The translations under genes and the position numbers were made by a program. Below, piece after piece: positions 1 through 10,084 of a stretch of 38,918 bases of DNA. The DNA lies in NCBI GenBank assembly GCA_022601275.1, contig JAHZIT010000123.1, positions 1 through 38,918 of the forward strand. The letters are read 5' to 3'. The stretch's first letter is position 1, and each line of letters opens with the position of its first letter. Below the pieces are notes generated by a model. The model had not been told where the DNA came from. It saw only the letters and a list, made by a program, of their open reading frames with translations, and did no database searches. Source of the stretch: Actinomycetes bacterium. GTDB lineage: Bacteria > Actinomycetota > Actinomycetes > Mycobacteriales > Mycobacteriaceae.

Positions 1-171
1 ACTGCGATGTTGTTCATCGTGTTCGACATCGAGATCGTATTTCTCTATCCATGGGCAGTGGCGTTCGACAGTCTGGGCGCCTTCGGTGTCATCGCCGTGG
101 GGTTGTTCCTGTTCAATGTGTCGGTGGCGTACGCCTATGAATGGCGGCGGGGAGGTCTGGTGTGGGATTAG
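1..171 (+). CDS. nuoA: NADH-quinone oxidoreductase subunit A (NuoA), 3' end only
   Basis: This is the C-terminal 56 residues of the small membrane subunit NuoA of complex I, open at the left edge of the window. Reading frame 1 gives a [11 protein letters not shown] stretch, the conserved family signature, followed by one hydrophobic segment and a short polar tail ending in LVWD. The gene overlaps the nuoB start by 10 nt. NuoA lies in the membrane arm near the quinone channel. The 5' part and the operon promoter are outside the window. Confidence 0.93.
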   Translation, partial: TAMLFIVFDIEIVFLYPWAVAFDSLGAFGVIAVGLFLFNVSVAYAYEWRRGGLVWD

Positions 172-716
172 AGGAACGACTGCCTGGTGGAATTCTGCTG
201 TCGACGCTGGAGCAGGTCGCCGGCTACGTACGCAAGGGGTCTTTGTGGCCTGCCACCTTCGGCCTGGCCTGCTGCGCGATCGAGATGATGGCCACCGCCG
301 GGCCGCGCTTCGATATCTCGCGTTTCGGCATGGAACGGTTCTCGGCGACGCCGCGCCAGGCCGACCTGATGATCGTCGCGGGACGGGTGAGCCAGAAGAT
401 GGCCCCGGTGCTGCGCCAGATTTACGACCAGATGGCCGAACCCAAGTGGGTTCTTGCGATGGGCGTCTGCGCGTCGTCCGGTGGCATGTTCAACAACTAC
501 GCGATCGTCCAGGGCGTCGATCACGTGGTGCCGGTCGACATCTATCTGCCAGGCTGTCCGCCGCGGCCGGAGATGCTGCTACACGCAATCCTGAAACTGC
601 ACGACAAGATTCAGGAGATGCCGCTCGGCGTCAACCGCGAGGAAGCGATCCGGGAAGCCGAGAAGGCCGCGTTGGCGGTGCAGCCGACGATTGAGCTGAA
701 GGGCCTGCTGCGGTGA
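162..716 (+). CDS. nuoB: NADH-quinone oxidoreductase subunit B (NuoB)
   Basis: A 184-residue peripheral-arm subunit that carries the terminal 4Fe-4S cluster N2, which hands electrons to quinone. The four N2 ligands are visible as the tandem Cys37-Cys38, Cys103 and Cys132, with the family spacing of 65 and 29 residues. I chose the GTG at 162 over the ATG at 141: GGAGGT at 151-156 sits 5 nt upstream, and the protein then begins GLEERLPGG, as I recall for mycobacterial NuoB, with the usual 184-residue length. It overlaps nuoA by 10 nt and nuoC by 4 nt (GTGA). Confidence 0.96.
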   Translation: MGLEERLPGGILLSTLEQVAGYVRKGSLWPATFGLACCAIEMMATAGPRFDISRFGMERFSATPRQADLMIVAGRVSQKMAPVLRQIYDQMAEPKWVLAMGVCASSGGMFNNYAIVQGVDHVVPVDIYLPGCPPRPEMLLHAILKLHDKIQEMPLGVNREEAIREAEKAALAVQPTIELKGLLR

Positions 717-1423
717 CGGCGCATTCGGGCGACGAGCAAACGACCAATGCGGCCGACGAGGAGCCGAACCCCGAGGTCATCGGCGTTCGTCAAGGCATGT
801 TCGGCGCCGAGGGTAGCGGCGACACATCGGGCTATGGCCGTCTTGTCCGTACGGTGGCTTTGCCGGCCGGATCGTCGCGGCCCTACGGCGGCTACTTCGA
901 CGACGTCGTCGACTCCCTGGCGGCCGCCTTGGGCGAAGAGGCCTGCAAGGCAGCGATCGAACGTGTGGTGGTGCATCGAGATGAGCTGACCGTGGAGGTC
1001 AGCCGCGAAGCACTCCCCGCTGTGGCACAGGCGCTGCGCGACGAACCGGATCTGCGTTTCGAACTCTGCCTGGGCGTCAGCGGAGTGCACTACCCCGACG
1101 AGGCCGGGCGGGAATTGCATGCGGTCTATCCGTTGATGTCGATCACCCACAACCGTCGTATCCGTCTGGAGGTGGCCGCTCCTGATGCCGATCCCCACAT
1201 CCCGTCGCTGTTCGGGGTGTATCCGACCACCGACTGGCACGAGCGCGAAACCTACGACTTCTTCGGGATCATTTTCGACGGCCACCCATCCCTGACCCGT
1301 ATCGAGATGCCCGACGACTGGGTCGGCCACCCACAGCGCAAGGACTACCCGCTCGGCGGGATACCGGTGGAGTATCACGGCGCCGAGATACCCCCGCCCG
1401 ACGAGCGCAGGGCCTACAACTGA
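713..1423 (+). CDS. nuoC: NADH-quinone oxidoreductase subunit C (NuoC)
   Basis: A 236-residue NuoC (30-kDa subunit), part of the connecting module of complex I that holds NuoB and NuoD together. The C-terminal half has the family signature: [18 protein letters not shown], then a metal-free [21 protein letters not shown] stretch near the end. The N-terminal 60 residues are polar and less conserved, as expected for actinobacterial NuoC. It starts at GTG 713, overlapping the nuoB stop, and its own stop overlaps the nuoD ATG by 1 nt, so the genes are translationally coupled. Confidence 0.96.
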   Translation: MTAHSGDEQTTNAADEEPNPEVIGVRQGMFGAEGSGDTSGYGRLVRTVALPAGSSRPYGGYFDDVVDSLAAALGEEACKAAIERVVVHRDELTVEVSREALPAVAQALRDEPDLRFELCLGVSGVHYPDEAGRELHAVYPLMSITHNRRIRLEVAAPDADPHIPSLFGVYPTTDWHERETYDFFGIIFDGHPSLTRIEMPDDWVGHPQRKDYPLGGIPVEYHGAEIPPPDERRAYN

Positions 1424-2760
1424 TGACCACCCCACGCAGTGATTCCGGCCCGGCTGACCGTGTGGTCGTCGTGGGCGGCCAGGACTGGGACGAGGTCGTC
1501 ACCGCGGCACGGCGGAACGCCGATGAGCACGCGGGCGAACGCATCGTCGTCAACATGGGTCCCCAGCACCCGTCGACACACGGGGTATTACGACTGATCC
1601 TCGAGATCGAGGGCGAGACCATCGTCGAGGCGCGCTGCGGGATCGGATATCTGCACACCGGTATCGAGAAGAACCTGGAGTTTCGCAACTGGACGCAGGG
1701 CGTGACCTTCGTAACCCGAATGGATTACCTGTCACCGTTTTTCAACGAGACTGCTTACTGTCTGGGCGTGGAGAAGTTGCTCGGCGTCACCGAGTCGATA
1801 CCCGAGCGGGCCTCGGTGATCCGGGTGATGCTGATGGAGCTCAATCGAATCTCGAGTCACCTTGTCGCGCTGGCCACCGGCGGCATGGAACTTGGCGCGA
1901 TGACCGCGATGTTCCTCGGCTTCCGAGAGCGCGAACTCATTCTGTCGGTGTTCGAATCCATCACCGGACTTCGGATGAACCACGCCTACATTCGACCCGG
2001 CGGGGTTGCGGTCGACCTTCCAGACGACGGAATCAGTCAGGTACGGGACCTGCTGGAGTTGCTACCCAAGAGATTCTGCGATCTGGAGGACCTGCTCAAC
2101 GAGAACTACATCTGGAAAGCCCGCACCCAGGGTATCGGCTACCTGGACCTGACCGGGTGCATGGCGCTCGGCGTCACCGGCGCGGTGTTGCGCTCGACGG
2201 GCCTGCCGCACGACCTGCGCAAGGCGCAACCCTATTGTGGTTACGAGACATATGATTTCGATGTCATCACCGACGACGGCTGCGACGCCTACGGTCGCTA
2301 TCTGATCCGGGTGAAGGAGATGCGTGAGTCGCTCAAGATCGTTGAGCAGTGCGTCGAGCGGCTTGAGCGGCTCGACGGGCAACCCGTCATGATCGAGGAC
2401 AAGAAGATCGCGTGGCCCGCCGACCTGAAACTCGGGCCCGACGGGCTCGGCAATTCACCCGAACACATCGCCAAGATCATGGGGCACTCGATGGAGGGCC
2501 TGATCCATCACTTCAAATTGGTGACCGAAGGCATCAGGATGCCCGCCGGCCAGGTTTACGCCGCGGTCGAATCCCCGCGCGGCGAACTGGGCGTGCACAT
2601 GGTCTCCGACGGCGGCACTCGTCCCTACCGGGTTCACTACCGGGATCCTTCATTCACCAATCTGCAAGCAGTGGCGGCGATGTGCGAGGGCGGAATGGTC
2701 GCCGACGCGATTTCGGCGGTGGCGTCGATCGACCCGGTGATGGGTGGGGTGGACAGGTGA
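1423..2760 (+). CDS. nuoD: NADH-quinone oxidoreductase subunit D (NuoD)
   Basis: A 445-residue 49-kDa-type subunit, related to the large subunit of NiFe hydrogenases, that forms the quinone pocket with NuoB. The [11 protein letters not shown] signature at residues 45-55 supplies the quinone-facing histidines (H49, H53). The C-terminus has the conserved ESPRGELG and DPSFTNLQ blocks and ends [11 protein letters not shown], the usual NuoD end. About 40 residues precede the core, an N-terminal extension as in M. tuberculosis NuoD (about 440 residues). The ATG overlaps the nuoC stop by 1 nt. Confidence 0.97.
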   Translation: MTTPRSDSGPADRVVVVGGQDWDEVVTAARRNADEHAGERIVVNMGPQHPSTHGVLRLILEIEGETIVEARCGIGYLHTGIEKNLEFRNWTQGVTFVTRMDYLSPFFNETAYCLGVEKLLGVTESIPERASVIRVMLMELNRISSHLVALATGGMELGAMTAMFLGFRERELILSVFESITGLRMNHAYIRPGGVAVDLPDDGISQVRDLLELLPKRFCDLEDLLNENYIWKARTQGIGYLDLTGCMALGVTGAVLRSTGLPHDLRKAQPYCGYETYDFDVITDDGCDAYGRYLIRVKEMRESLKIVEQCVERLERLDGQPVMIEDKKIAWPADLKLGPDGLGNSPEHIAKIMGHSMEGLIHHFKLVTEGIRMPAGQVYAAVESPRGELGVHMVSDGGTRPYRVHYRDPSFTNLQAVAAMCEGGMVADAISAVASIDPVMGGVDR

Positions 2761-3533
2761 GCATCTTCATCGAGCTGGGACAGCGACCCGATGAACCCGG
2801 TCCCCCGATCCACGGGCGCAGTGCCTATCCCGCCGACGTCGAATCGCGGCTCGAGGCCGACGCCGCGTTGATCATCTCGCGCTACCCTCAATCCCGCTCA
2901 GCCCTGCTGCCATTGCTGCACCTCACGCAATCCGAGGACGGCTACCTGACACCCGCTGGGATCGCCTTCTGCGCAAAGCAATTGGACTTGACCCATGCCG
3001 AGGTCGCAGCAGTCGCCACCTTTTACTCGATGTATCGCCGCTCCCCGACGGGTGAGTACCTGGTCGGCGTCTGCACCAACACGCTGTGCGCGATCATGGG
3101 CGGTGACGCCATTCTCGACACGCTGCGGGGCCACCTGGGCCTCGACGCAGGACAAACCACCGCCGACGGCAGCATCACCCTTGAGCACGTCGAGTGCAAT
3201 GCCGCCTGTGACTACGCGCCGGTGGTGATGGTCAACTGGGAGTTCTTCGACAACCAGACACCCTCGTCGGCGCGAGGTCTCGTCGACGCATTGCGTGCCG
3301 GCGAACCACCGACGCCCACCCGCGGTGCGTCGCTTTGCACCTTCCGGGAAGCTGCGAGATCCCTCGCCGGCCTGCCGAATAGCGGTAGCCCGGGTGTGGC
3401 AGCACCGGCCGGTGCTGCCACCCTCGCCGGCCTGCGAATCGCCCAGGAGCGCGACATGGTCGCACCGCCGGCCGATCCGCAGGCCCAGCCTTCGACGCGC
3501 GAAGCCGATCCGAATGCGACGGATGCCGAATGA
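2757..3533 (+). CDS. nuoE: NADH-quinone oxidoreductase subunit E (NuoE)
   Basis: A 258-residue 24-kDa-type subunit of the NADH-oxidising module with a thioredoxin-like 2Fe-2S domain. Cluster N1a ligands are Cys106, Cys111, Cys147 and Cys151. The GTG at 2757 forms a GTGA overlap with the nuoD stop; the frame stays open upstream to 2412, but that stretch is nuoD in another frame. After about residue 190 the protein becomes a low-complexity Ala/Pro/Gly tail. It contains a 15-nt direct repeat (3361-3375 and 3421-3435, giving SLAGL/TLAGL) and a perfect 26-bp palindrome (3396-3421). Such a long tail is typical of mycobacterial NuoE, but these repeats may be particular to this strain. Confidence 0.96.
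   Translation: MSIFIELGQRPDEPGPPIHGRSAYPADVESRLEADAALIISRYPQSRSALLPLLHLTQSEDGYLTPAGIAFCAKQLDLTHAEVAAVATFYSMYRRSPTGEYLVGVCTNTLCAIMGGDAILDTLRGHLGLDAGQTTADGSITLEHVECNAACDYAPVVMVNWEFFDNQTPSSARGLVDALRAGEPPTPTRGASLCTFREAARSLAGLPNSGSPGVAAPAGAATLAGLRIAQERDMVAPPADPQAQPSTREADPNATDAE
3396..3421. repeat. 26-bp perfect palindrome inside nuoE
   Basis: Every base from 3396 to 3421 pairs with its partner across the centre (GTGGCAGCACCGG and its reverse complement). As RNA it would fold into an 11-bp GC-rich hairpin with a 4-nt loop. It codes for residues 214-222 (VAAPAGAAT) of the NuoE tail, about 110 nt before the nuoF start, and has no U-tract. It could slow ribosomes or protect or cleave the operon mRNA; no function is shown by the sequence. 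Confidence 0.9.
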
Positions 3534-4870
3534 CCCCACTGACTCCGGTGCTCAGCCGGTTCTGGGACGAACCCGAGCCGTGGTCGTTGGACACCTATTG
3601 CCGGCACGGCGGTTACCAGGGCCTGAAGCGGGCCCTGGCGATGGGTCCCGACGACGTCATCGCGACCGTGAAGGACTCAGGCCTGCGCGGCCGGGGCGGC
3701 GCCGGGTTTCCGACCGGAACCAAGTGGTCCTTCATTCCACAAGAGCGGGGCGACCAAAAGGCGAAGGAGCGGGGCGACCAGCAGCCTAAGCCCCACTACC
3801 TGGTGATCAACGCTGACGAGTCCGAACCCGGTACGTGCAAAGACATTCCGCTGATGCTGACGACTCCGCACTTCCTGGTCGAGGGGGCCATCATCGCGGC
3901 CTACGCGATCCGGGCCCACCACGCGTTCATCTATCTGCGCGGCGAGGTCCTGCCGGTGCTGCGGCGCCTGCAGGCCGCGGTGGCCGAGGCCTACTCCGCG
4001 GGCCACTTGGGGACCGACATCCACGGCTCCGGATACGATCTGGAACTGATCGTGCACGCAGGTGCCGGCGCGTATATCTGCGGCGAAGAGACGGCGCTGC
4101 TCGATTCCCTGGAAGGCAGACGGGGCCAACCGCGGCTACGTCCCCCGTTCCCGGCGGTAGCCGGCCTGTATGCGTGCCCGACGGTGGTCAACAACGTGGA
4201 GTCGATCGCCAGTGTGCCGCCCATCATGCTCAACGGTGTCGACTGGTTCCGCTCCATGGGCTCGGAGAAGTCCCCCGGCTTCACGCTGTACTCGCTGTCG
4301 GGGCACGTCACCACACCCGGTCAGTACGAGGCGCCGCTGGGCATCACGTTGCGCGAACTACTCGAGTACGCGGGCGGTGTGCGCGCTGGGCATTCCCTGA
4401 AATTCTGGACACCGGGCGGATCGTCGACCCCGCTGCTGACCGCCGAACACCTGGACGCACCAATGGATTACGAAGGTATGGCCGACGTCGGCTCCATGCT
4501 CGGCACCAAGGCCTTGCAGATCTTCGACGAAACCACCTGCGTGGTGCGGGCGGTGCGGCGGTGGACTCAGTTCTACGCCCACGAATCGTGCGGAAAGTGC
4601 ACGCCGTGCCGGGAGGGCACCTACTGGCTGGCCCAGATCTACGAGCGACTGGAAGAAGGGCAAGCAACCGAGGCGGACATTGACCGGCTACTTGACATTT
4701 CCGACACCATCTTCGGCAAGTCGTTCTGCGCGCTCGGTGACGGGGCGGCCAGCCCCATCATCTCGTCCATCAAGTACTTCCGCGACGAATACCGGGCGCA
4801 CCTGGACGGCGGATGCCCGTTCGATCCCGAAGCGTCCATGCTCGCCGCGCCGGAGAGCGTAGGCGCATGA
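3530..4870 (+). CDS. nuoF: NADH-quinone oxidoreductase subunit F (NuoF), NADH/FMN-binding
   Basis: A 446-residue 51-kDa-type subunit where NADH hands a hydride to FMN. The glycine-rich [13 protein letters not shown] (about residues 54-66) and NADESEPGT (94-102) form the FMN/NADH site. Cluster N3 ligands are Cys354, Cys357 and Cys360 ([12 protein letters not shown]) and Cys400. Residues 72-84 contain an in-frame duplication (ERGDQ...ERGDQ) in the loop between the two nucleotide-binding motifs, which is usually shorter. The ATG overlaps the nuoE stop (ATGA). Confidence 0.97.
   Translation: MTPLTPVLSRFWDEPEPWSLDTYCRHGGYQGLKRALAMGPDDVIATVKDSGLRGRGGAGFPTGTKWSFIPQERGDQKAKERGDQQPKPHYLVINADESEPGTCKDIPLMLTTPHFLVEGAIIAAYAIRAHHAFIYLRGEVLPVLRRLQAAVAEAYSAGHLGTDIHGSGYDLELIVHAGAGAYICGEETALLDSLEGRRGQPRLRPPFPAVAGLYACPTVVNNVESIASVPPIMLNGVDWFRSMGSEKSPGFTLYSLSGHVTTPGQYEAPLGITLRELLEYAGGVRAGHSLKFWTPGGSSTPLLTAEHLDAPMDYEGMADVGSMLGTKALQIFDETTCVVRAVRRWTQFYAHESCGKCTPCREGTYWLAQIYERLEEGQATEADIDRLLDISDTIFGKSFCALGDGAASPIISSIKYFRDEYRAHLDGGCPFDPEASMLAAPESVGA
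3743..3780 (+). repeat. In-frame 14-nt direct repeat (24-nt period) in nuoF
   Basis: The 14-mer GAGCGGGGCGACCA occurs at 3743-3756 and again at 3767-3780. The 24-nt offset is eight codons, so the frame is kept and the protein reads [13 protein letters not shown]. This is a small tandem duplication in a surface loop of NuoF. Confidence 0.9.
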
Positions 4871-7263
4871 CCCTGACCGAGAACAACCGCGACGTCGAGC
4901 CCGTCGAGATGGTGACCCTGACGATCGACGGGGCGGAGATCAGCGTGCCCAAGGGCACCTTGGTGATCCGCGCCGCTGAGTTGATGGGCGTGCAGATCCC
5001 CCGCTTCTGCGATCACCCGCTGCTGGACCCTGTCGGCGCGTGCCGGCAGTGCCTGGTCGAGGTCGAAGGTCAGCGCAAGCCGATGGCCTCCTGCACGATC
5101 ACCTGCACCCCCGACATGGTGGTGCGTACCCAATTCACCTCGGATTCCGCGGACAAGGCGCAGCACGGGGTGATGGAGCTGCTGCTCATCAACCATCCGC
5201 TCGACTGTCCGGTCTGCGACAAGGGAGGTGAATGCCCGCTACAGAACCAGGCGATGTCCAACGGCCGCCCGGAAACCCGCTTCGAGGACCTGAAGCGGAC
5301 GTTCCCGAAGCCGATCAACGTGTCGTCGCAGGTGTTGCTCGACCGGGAGCGCTGCGTGCAATGCGCCCGTTGCACCCGGTTTTCCGATCAGATCGCCGGC
5401 GACCCGTTCATCGAACTGCTGGAACGCGGGGCACTCCAACAGGTCGGCATCGCGCCCGGCGAGCCCTTCCAGTCCTACTTCTCGGGTAACACCGTGCAGA
5501 TATGCCCGGTGGGGGCGCTGACCGGCGCGGCCTACCGGTTCCGGGCGCGACCCTTCGACCTGGTGTCGAGTCCGAGCGTCTGCGAGCACTGCTCGTCGGG
5601 TTGCGCCCAGCGGACCGACCACCGACGGGGCAAGGTGCTGCGGCGCCTGGCCGGCGATGACCCCGAGGTCAACGAGGAATGGAACTGCGACAAGGGTCGC
5701 TGGGCCTTCACCTACCCCACGGTCGGGGACCGACTCACCACCCCCCTGGTGCGTGACCCCGAATCTCCCGACGGCCCAATGCGTCCGGCCTCCTGGTCGG
5801 AGGCCCTCAGCGTGGCCGGCGCCGGGCTGGCGGCAGCCAGCGGCAACGCCGGCGTTTTGGTCGGCGGCCGGGTCACCGCGGAGGACGCTTACGCCTACGC
5901 CAAGTTCGCCCGAATCGTGCTGGACACCAACGACGTCGACTTCCGCGCCCGGCAGCACAGCGCTGAGGAGGCCGAATTCCTGGCCGCCCAGGTCGCAGGT
6001 CAGCCCATGACAGTCACCTATTCGGACCTGGAGAACTCCTCCGGGGTACTGCTTGCCGGTCTGGAACCCGAGGAAGAGGCACCGATCGTCTACCTGCGGC
6101 TGCGCAAAGCGGTGCGCAAGCGCGGGCTGCAGGTGTTGTCGATCGCACCGTTCGCCTCTCGCGGCCTCACCAAGCTGTCCGGTGCGCTGATCAGGACGGG
6201 GCCCGGCGCGGAGGCCGCCGCGCTGGAGGCAATGGCCGACAACGCATTGCTGAGCCAGCCGAATTCGTTGATCCTGGTGGGTGAACGGCTGGCCGCCTCG
6301 CCCGGGGCACTATCGGCTGCGGGACGCTTGGCGCGCAGAACCGGGGCTCGGTTGGCCTGGGTTCCGCGCCGAGCGGGGGAACGAGGCGCCGTAGAAGCCG
6401 GCGCATTGCCGAACCTGTTGCCCGGCGGGCGTCCAGTGGCAGATGTGGCTGCCCGTACGGAGGTGGCAGACGCCTGGAACGTCGACGAACTGCCCGCCGC
6501 GCCGGGGCGGGACACCACCGCGATCCTGGGTGCGGCGCGCGGCGGTGAGCTGGCGGCCCTGCTGATCGGCGGTGTCGAACTAGACGATCTACCCGATCCC
6601 GAAGCCGCCATCGCCGCGGTCGAGGCAGCTCCCTTCGTCGTGAGCCTGGAATTGCGGGAAAGCGCGATCACCGAGCGGGCAGACGTGGTGTTCCCGGTCG
6701 CACCGGTGGTGGAGAAGGCGGGTTCGTTCATCAACTGGGAGGGTCGTGTCCGGCCCTTCGAACCCTCGCTGCACACCAACGCGGTGCCCGATCTGCGGGT
6801 GCTGAACTTCCTGGCCGACGAGACCGGCGTCGACCTCGGCCTGCGGACTGCCACGGCAGCCGCAGAGGAGCAGGCCCGCCTCGGCCGGTGGGCCGGGGAT
6901 CGTGCCGAGTCGCCCCGGTCCGAGCCGTCACTGCCACGACCGGGCAGGGGCCAGGCCGTGCTGGCGGGTTGGCGCATGTTGCTCGACGACGGACGACTTC
7001 AGGACGGTGAACCGCACCTCGCCGGGACCGCTCACCAGCCCGTTGCTCGACTGTCACCGAACACTGCCGCCGAGATCGGCGTTGCGCCAGGCGAACTGGT
7101 CACGGCGAGCACCGATCGCGGCGCGATCACCCTTCAGGTGGAAATCACCGACATGGACGACCGCGTAGTGTGGCTGCCGCTGAACTCCCCCGGCAGCGCG
7201 GTGCACCGGGCACTTGGTGTGACCGTTGGGGCTGTGGTCTCGATCGGACGTGGCAGCCCGTGA
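4867..7263 (+). CDS. nuoG: NADH-quinone oxidoreductase subunit G (NuoG)
   Basis: A 798-residue 75-kDa-type subunit, the main electron wire of the peripheral arm. Ligand sets are all visible: 2Fe-2S N1b (C48, C59, C62, C76); 4Fe-4S N5 with one histidine (H110, C114, C117, C123); N4 (C163, C166, C169, C213); and N7 (C239, C242, C246, C274), an extra cluster found only in some bacteria. The rest is a degenerate molybdopterin-oxidoreductase domain. The ATG at 4867 overlaps the nuoF stop; an in-frame upstream ATG at 4813 lies inside nuoF and is not needed. Length is close to M. tuberculosis NuoG (about 806). Confidence 0.97.
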   Translation: MTLTENNRDVEPVEMVTLTIDGAEISVPKGTLVIRAAELMGVQIPRFCDHPLLDPVGACRQCLVEVEGQRKPMASCTITCTPDMVVRTQFTSDSADKAQHGVMELLLINHPLDCPVCDKGGECPLQNQAMSNGRPETRFEDLKRTFPKPINVSSQVLLDRERCVQCARCTRFSDQIAGDPFIELLERGALQQVGIAPGEPFQSYFSGNTVQICPVGALTGAAYRFRARPFDLVSSPSVCEHCSSGCAQRTDHRRGKVLRRLAGDDPEVNEEWNCDKGRWAFTYPTVGDRLTTPLVRDPESPDGPMRPASWSEALSVAGAGLAAASGNAGVLVGGRVTAEDAYAYAKFARIVLDTNDVDFRARQHSAEEAEFLAAQVAGQPMTVTYSDLENSSGVLLAGLEPEEEAPIVYLRLRKAVRKRGLQVLSIAPFASRGLTKLSGALIRTGPGAEAAALEAMADNALLSQPNSLILVGERLAASPGALSAAGRLARRTGARLAWVPRRAGERGAVEAGALPNLLPGGRPVADVAARTEVADAWNVDELPAAPGRDTTAILGAARGGELAALLIGGVELDDLPDPEAAIAAVEAAPFVVSLELRESAITERADVVFPVAPVVEKAGSFINWEGRVRPFEPSLHTNAVPDLRVLNFLADETGVDLGLRTATAAAEEQARLGRWAGDRAESPRSEPSLPRPGRGQAVLAGWRMLLDDGRLQDGEPHLAGTAHQPVARLSPNTAAEIGVAPGELVTASTDRGAITLQVEITDMDDRVVWLPLNSPGSAVHRALGVTVGAVVSIGRGSP

Positions 7264-8492
7264 CCCATCCCGATCCGACATTGTTCGGCCATGATCCGTG
7301 GTGGCTGATGCTTGCCAAGGCTCTCGCGATCTTCGTGTTCCTGCTGCTGACGGTGCTCACGGCAATCCTGTTCGAGCGAAAAATCCTGGGCCGCATGCAG
7401 TTGCGTCTAGGACCCAACCGGGTCGGTCCGCGCGGGCTGCTGCAGTCGCTGGCCGACGGCGTCAAGCTCGCACTCAAGGAGGGGCTGATCCCGGCCGGAG
7501 TGGACAAGTGGATCTATCTTGCCGCACCGGTGATCGCAGTGATACCGGCGTTCATGGCATTCGCCGTCATTCCGATGGGCGGCGAAGTCTCGGTGTTCGG
7601 GCACCGAACCCCGCTGCAGCTGACCGACTTGCCCGTGGCGGTGCTCTACATTCTCGCGGTCACCTCGATCGGTGTGTACGGGATCGTGCTGGCCGGCTGG
7701 GCATCAGGGTCGGTCTACCCTCTGCTCGGCGGGTTGCGGTCGTCGGCACAGGTGGTCTCTTACGAGATCGCGATGGCGCTGTCGTTCGTCGCGGTGTTCA
7801 TCTACTCGGGGACGATGTCGACCTCGGGAATCGTCGCCGCCCAGAGCAACACCTGGTTCGTGTTCCTGCTGCTGCCCTCCTTCCTGGTGTACGTGACCTC
7901 GATGGTCGGCGAAACCAACCGTGCGCCTTTTGATCTGCCCGAAGCCGAGGGCGAACTGGTCGGCGGTTTCCACACCGAGTACTCGTCGCTGAAGTTTGCG
8001 ATGTTCATGCTCGCCGAGTACGTCAACATGACCACGGTATCGGCGCTGGCAGCGACACTTTTCCTGGGAGGTTGGCAGGCGCCGTGGCCGATCAGCCTCA
8101 TCGACGGCGCCAACGCCGGTTGGTGGCCGCTGCTGTGGTTCACCGCGAAAGTGTGGATGTTCCTGTTTCTGTTTATGTGGCTGCGGGCCACGCTGCCCAG
8201 ACTGCGCTACGACCAGTTCATGCGGCTGGGATGGAAGATCCTCATCCCGGTGTCGTTGGGCTGGACGATGATCGTCGCGGCCGCCCGCATCCTGCGCGAC
8301 TACGGCTACCAGGGATGGGCCACCGGGCTGATCGCGGCGGCCATTGCCGTGGCAGTGGCGACGGTGGCGCTCCTGTGGCGAACTCTGCGCACACCGAACC
8401 CGGGCAGAACCCCCGAAAAACCCGTCGAGTCGGTAGGAGCCGGCGCCTTCCCAGTGCCTCCGATGCCGGACAAGGAGCCAGCAGATGCCTAA
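7260..8492 (+). CDS. nuoH: NADH-quinone oxidoreductase subunit H (NuoH)
   Basis: A 410-residue polytopic membrane subunit (ND1 type) that links quinone reduction to the proton-pumping arm. Signatures include [19 protein letters not shown] after the first membrane segment and the acidic loop [26 protein letters not shown]. The C-terminal polar tail (about 40 residues, Pro/Gly-rich) is an extension also known in mycobacteria. GTG at 7260 gives a GTGA overlap with nuoG and matches the 410-residue family length; the frame is open upstream only within nuoG. Confidence 0.96.
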   Translation: MTHPDPTLFGHDPWWLMLAKALAIFVFLLLTVLTAILFERKILGRMQLRLGPNRVGPRGLLQSLADGVKLALKEGLIPAGVDKWIYLAAPVIAVIPAFMAFAVIPMGGEVSVFGHRTPLQLTDLPVAVLYILAVTSIGVYGIVLAGWASGSVYPLLGGLRSSAQVVSYEIAMALSFVAVFIYSGTMSTSGIVAAQSNTWFVFLLLPSFLVYVTSMVGETNRAPFDLPEAEGELVGGFHTEYSSLKFAMFMLAEYVNMTTVSALAATLFLGGWQAPWPISLIDGANAGWWPLLWFTAKVWMFLFLFMWLRATLPRLRYDQFMRLGWKILIPVSLGWTMIVAAARILRDYGYQGWATGLIAAAIAVAVATVALLWRTLRTPNPGRTPEKPVESVGAGAFPVPPMPDKEPADA

Positions 8493-9006
8493 ATTCCTCG
8501 ATGCCATAGCCGGTTTCGGTGTCACCTTCGGGTCCATGTTCAAGAAGCCGGTCACCGAGGAGTACCCGGAGAAGCCCGGACCCGTCGCCCCGCGCTACCA
8601 CGGCCGTCACCAGCTCAACCGTTATCCAGACGGCCTGGAGAAGTGCATCGGCTGCGAATTGTGCGCGTGGGCCTGCCCCGCCGACGCGATCTTCGTCGAA
8701 GGTGACGACAACACCGAGGCTGAACGGTATTCGCCCGGCGAGCGCTACGGCCGCGTGTACCAGATCAATTACCTGCGCTGCATCGGATGCGGGCTGTGCA
8801 TCGAAGCGTGCCCGACGCGCGCGCTGACGATGACCACCGACTACGAGATGGCCGACGACAATCGTGCCGATCTGATCCTGGGCAAGGAGAACCTGCTGGC
8901 ACCACTGCAGCCGGGCATGGAGCAACCTCCCCACCCGATGGCACCGGGCAGCACCGATGAGGACTACTACCTCGGCAACATCACTGCACCCGGGGAGGTG
9001 CAGTGA
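8485..9006 (+). CDS. nuoI: NADH-quinone oxidoreductase subunit I (NuoI), 2x[4Fe-4S]
   Basis: A 173-residue ferredoxin-like subunit carrying clusters N6a and N6b between NuoG and NuoB. The two CxxCxxCxxxCP motifs are at C54/C57/C60/C64 and C99/C102/C105/C109. A strong AAGGAG at 8472-8477 precedes the ATG at 8485; the gene overlaps nuoH by 8 nt and nuoJ by 4 nt. The C-terminal tail is shorter than my recollection of M. tuberculosis NuoI (about 211 residues), which does not affect the cluster domain. Confidence 0.96.
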   Translation: MPKFLDAIAGFGVTFGSMFKKPVTEEYPEKPGPVAPRYHGRHQLNRYPDGLEKCIGCELCAWACPADAIFVEGDDNTEAERYSPGERYGRVYQINYLRCIGCGLCIEACPTRALTMTTDYEMADDNRADLILGKENLLAPLQPGMEQPPHPMAPGSTDEDYYLGNITAPGEVQ

Positions 9007-9788
9007 GCACCGAGTTCGTCGCCGCCCTCGCGGCGTCCACCGGCTCGGCCGGATACACCAGCACCAACGAAGCCGTCCTGTTCTGGATACTGGCGGTGGC
9101 CTCGGTGGCCGGTGCCATCGGCGTGGTAGCCGCTCCGAAGGCGGTCTATTCGGCAATCTCGCTGGCCCTGACGATGATCGCACTGGCGGTGCTCTACATC
9201 GCCCAGGATGCGCCGTTTCTCGGGGTCGCCCAAGTCGTGGTGTACACCGGCGCGGTGATGATGCTCTTCCTCTTCGTGCTGATGCTGATCGGTGTCGACT
9301 CCTCTGAGTCCCTCAAGGAATCTCTTCGCGGACAACGTTTTGCGGCGATCGGCGCGGGATTGGCGTTCGGCATCCTGTTGATCGCCGGTATCGGAAACGT
9401 CGCGGCGACCGGGTTCGTCGGATTGACCGAGGCCAATGCTGACGGCAACGTCGAAGGGCTGGCCGCGCTGATCTTCACCAAGTACCTGTGGGCCTTCGAG
9501 CTGACCGGGGCGCTGTTGATCACTGCCACACTGGGTGCAATGCTGCTGGCCCACCGGGAACGCCTCGAGCGCCGCAAGAGTCAGCGCGAACTGGCCGCCG
9601 AGCGCTTCGCCCCGGGGGGGTACCCGACCACACTGCCCAATCCCGGCGTCTACGCACGACACAACGCCGTCGACGTGCCGGCACGGCTACCCGACGGCTC
9701 GGCTTCCGAACTGTCGGTCAGTGCGATCCTGCAGCTACGTGCGATGCCCGAAGACCGAGACGGGGAAAAAGACGGTGAGGGCCGGTGA
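9003..9788 (+). CDS. nuoJ: NADH-quinone oxidoreductase subunit J (NuoJ)
   Basis: A 261-residue membrane-arm subunit of ND6 type with five hydrophobic segments in roughly residues 20-185; the third holds the [17 protein letters not shown] signature with its pi-bulge region, important for coupling. After residue 185 comes a charged cytoplasmic tail of about 75 residues ([13 protein letters not shown]...), longer than in enterobacterial NuoJ but usual for mycobacteria. GTG at 9003 overlaps the nuoI stop by 4 nt. Confidence 0.95.
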   Translation: MSTEFVAALAASTGSAGYTSTNEAVLFWILAVASVAGAIGVVAAPKAVYSAISLALTMIALAVLYIAQDAPFLGVAQVVVYTGAVMMLFLFVLMLIGVDSSESLKESLRGQRFAAIGAGLAFGILLIAGIGNVAATGFVGLTEANADGNVEGLAALIFTKYLWAFELTGALLITATLGAMLLAHRERLERRKSQRELAAERFAPGGYPTTLPNPGVYARHNAVDVPARLPDGSASELSVSAILQLRAMPEDRDGEKDGEGR

Positions 9789-10084
9789 ACCCCGACAATT
9801 ACCTGTACCTCTCCGCTCTGCTGTTCACCATCGGCGCGGCCGGAGTGTTGCTGCGCCGCAACGCGCTTGTCATGTTCATGTGCGTCGAGCTGATGCTGAA
9901 CGCCGCGAACCTGGCTTTCGTCGCGTTCTCCCGCATGCACGGGCATCTCGACGGCCAGGTGGTGGCGTTCTTCACCATGGTCGTCGCCGCATGTGAGGTG
10001 GTGATCGGTCTGGCCATCATCATGACCATCTTCCGGAGTCGCCGCTCTGCCAGCGTCGACGATGCCAGTCTGTTGAAGCACTGA
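9785..10084 (+). CDS. nuoK: NADH-quinone oxidoreductase subunit K (NuoK)
   Basis: A 99-residue, three-helix ND4L-type subunit of the membrane arm. The family signature [24 protein letters not shown] carries the conserved membrane glutamate (E in CVELM); a second acidic residue lies in the third helix (ACEVVIGLA). GTG at 9785 overlaps the nuoJ stop by 4 nt, and its own stop overlaps the nuoL ATG by 1 nt. Confidence 0.96.
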   Translation: MNPDNYLYLSALLFTIGAAGVLLRRNALVMFMCVELMLNAANLAFVAFSRMHGHLDGQVVAFFTMVVAACEVVIGLAIIMTIFRSRRSASVDDASLLKH

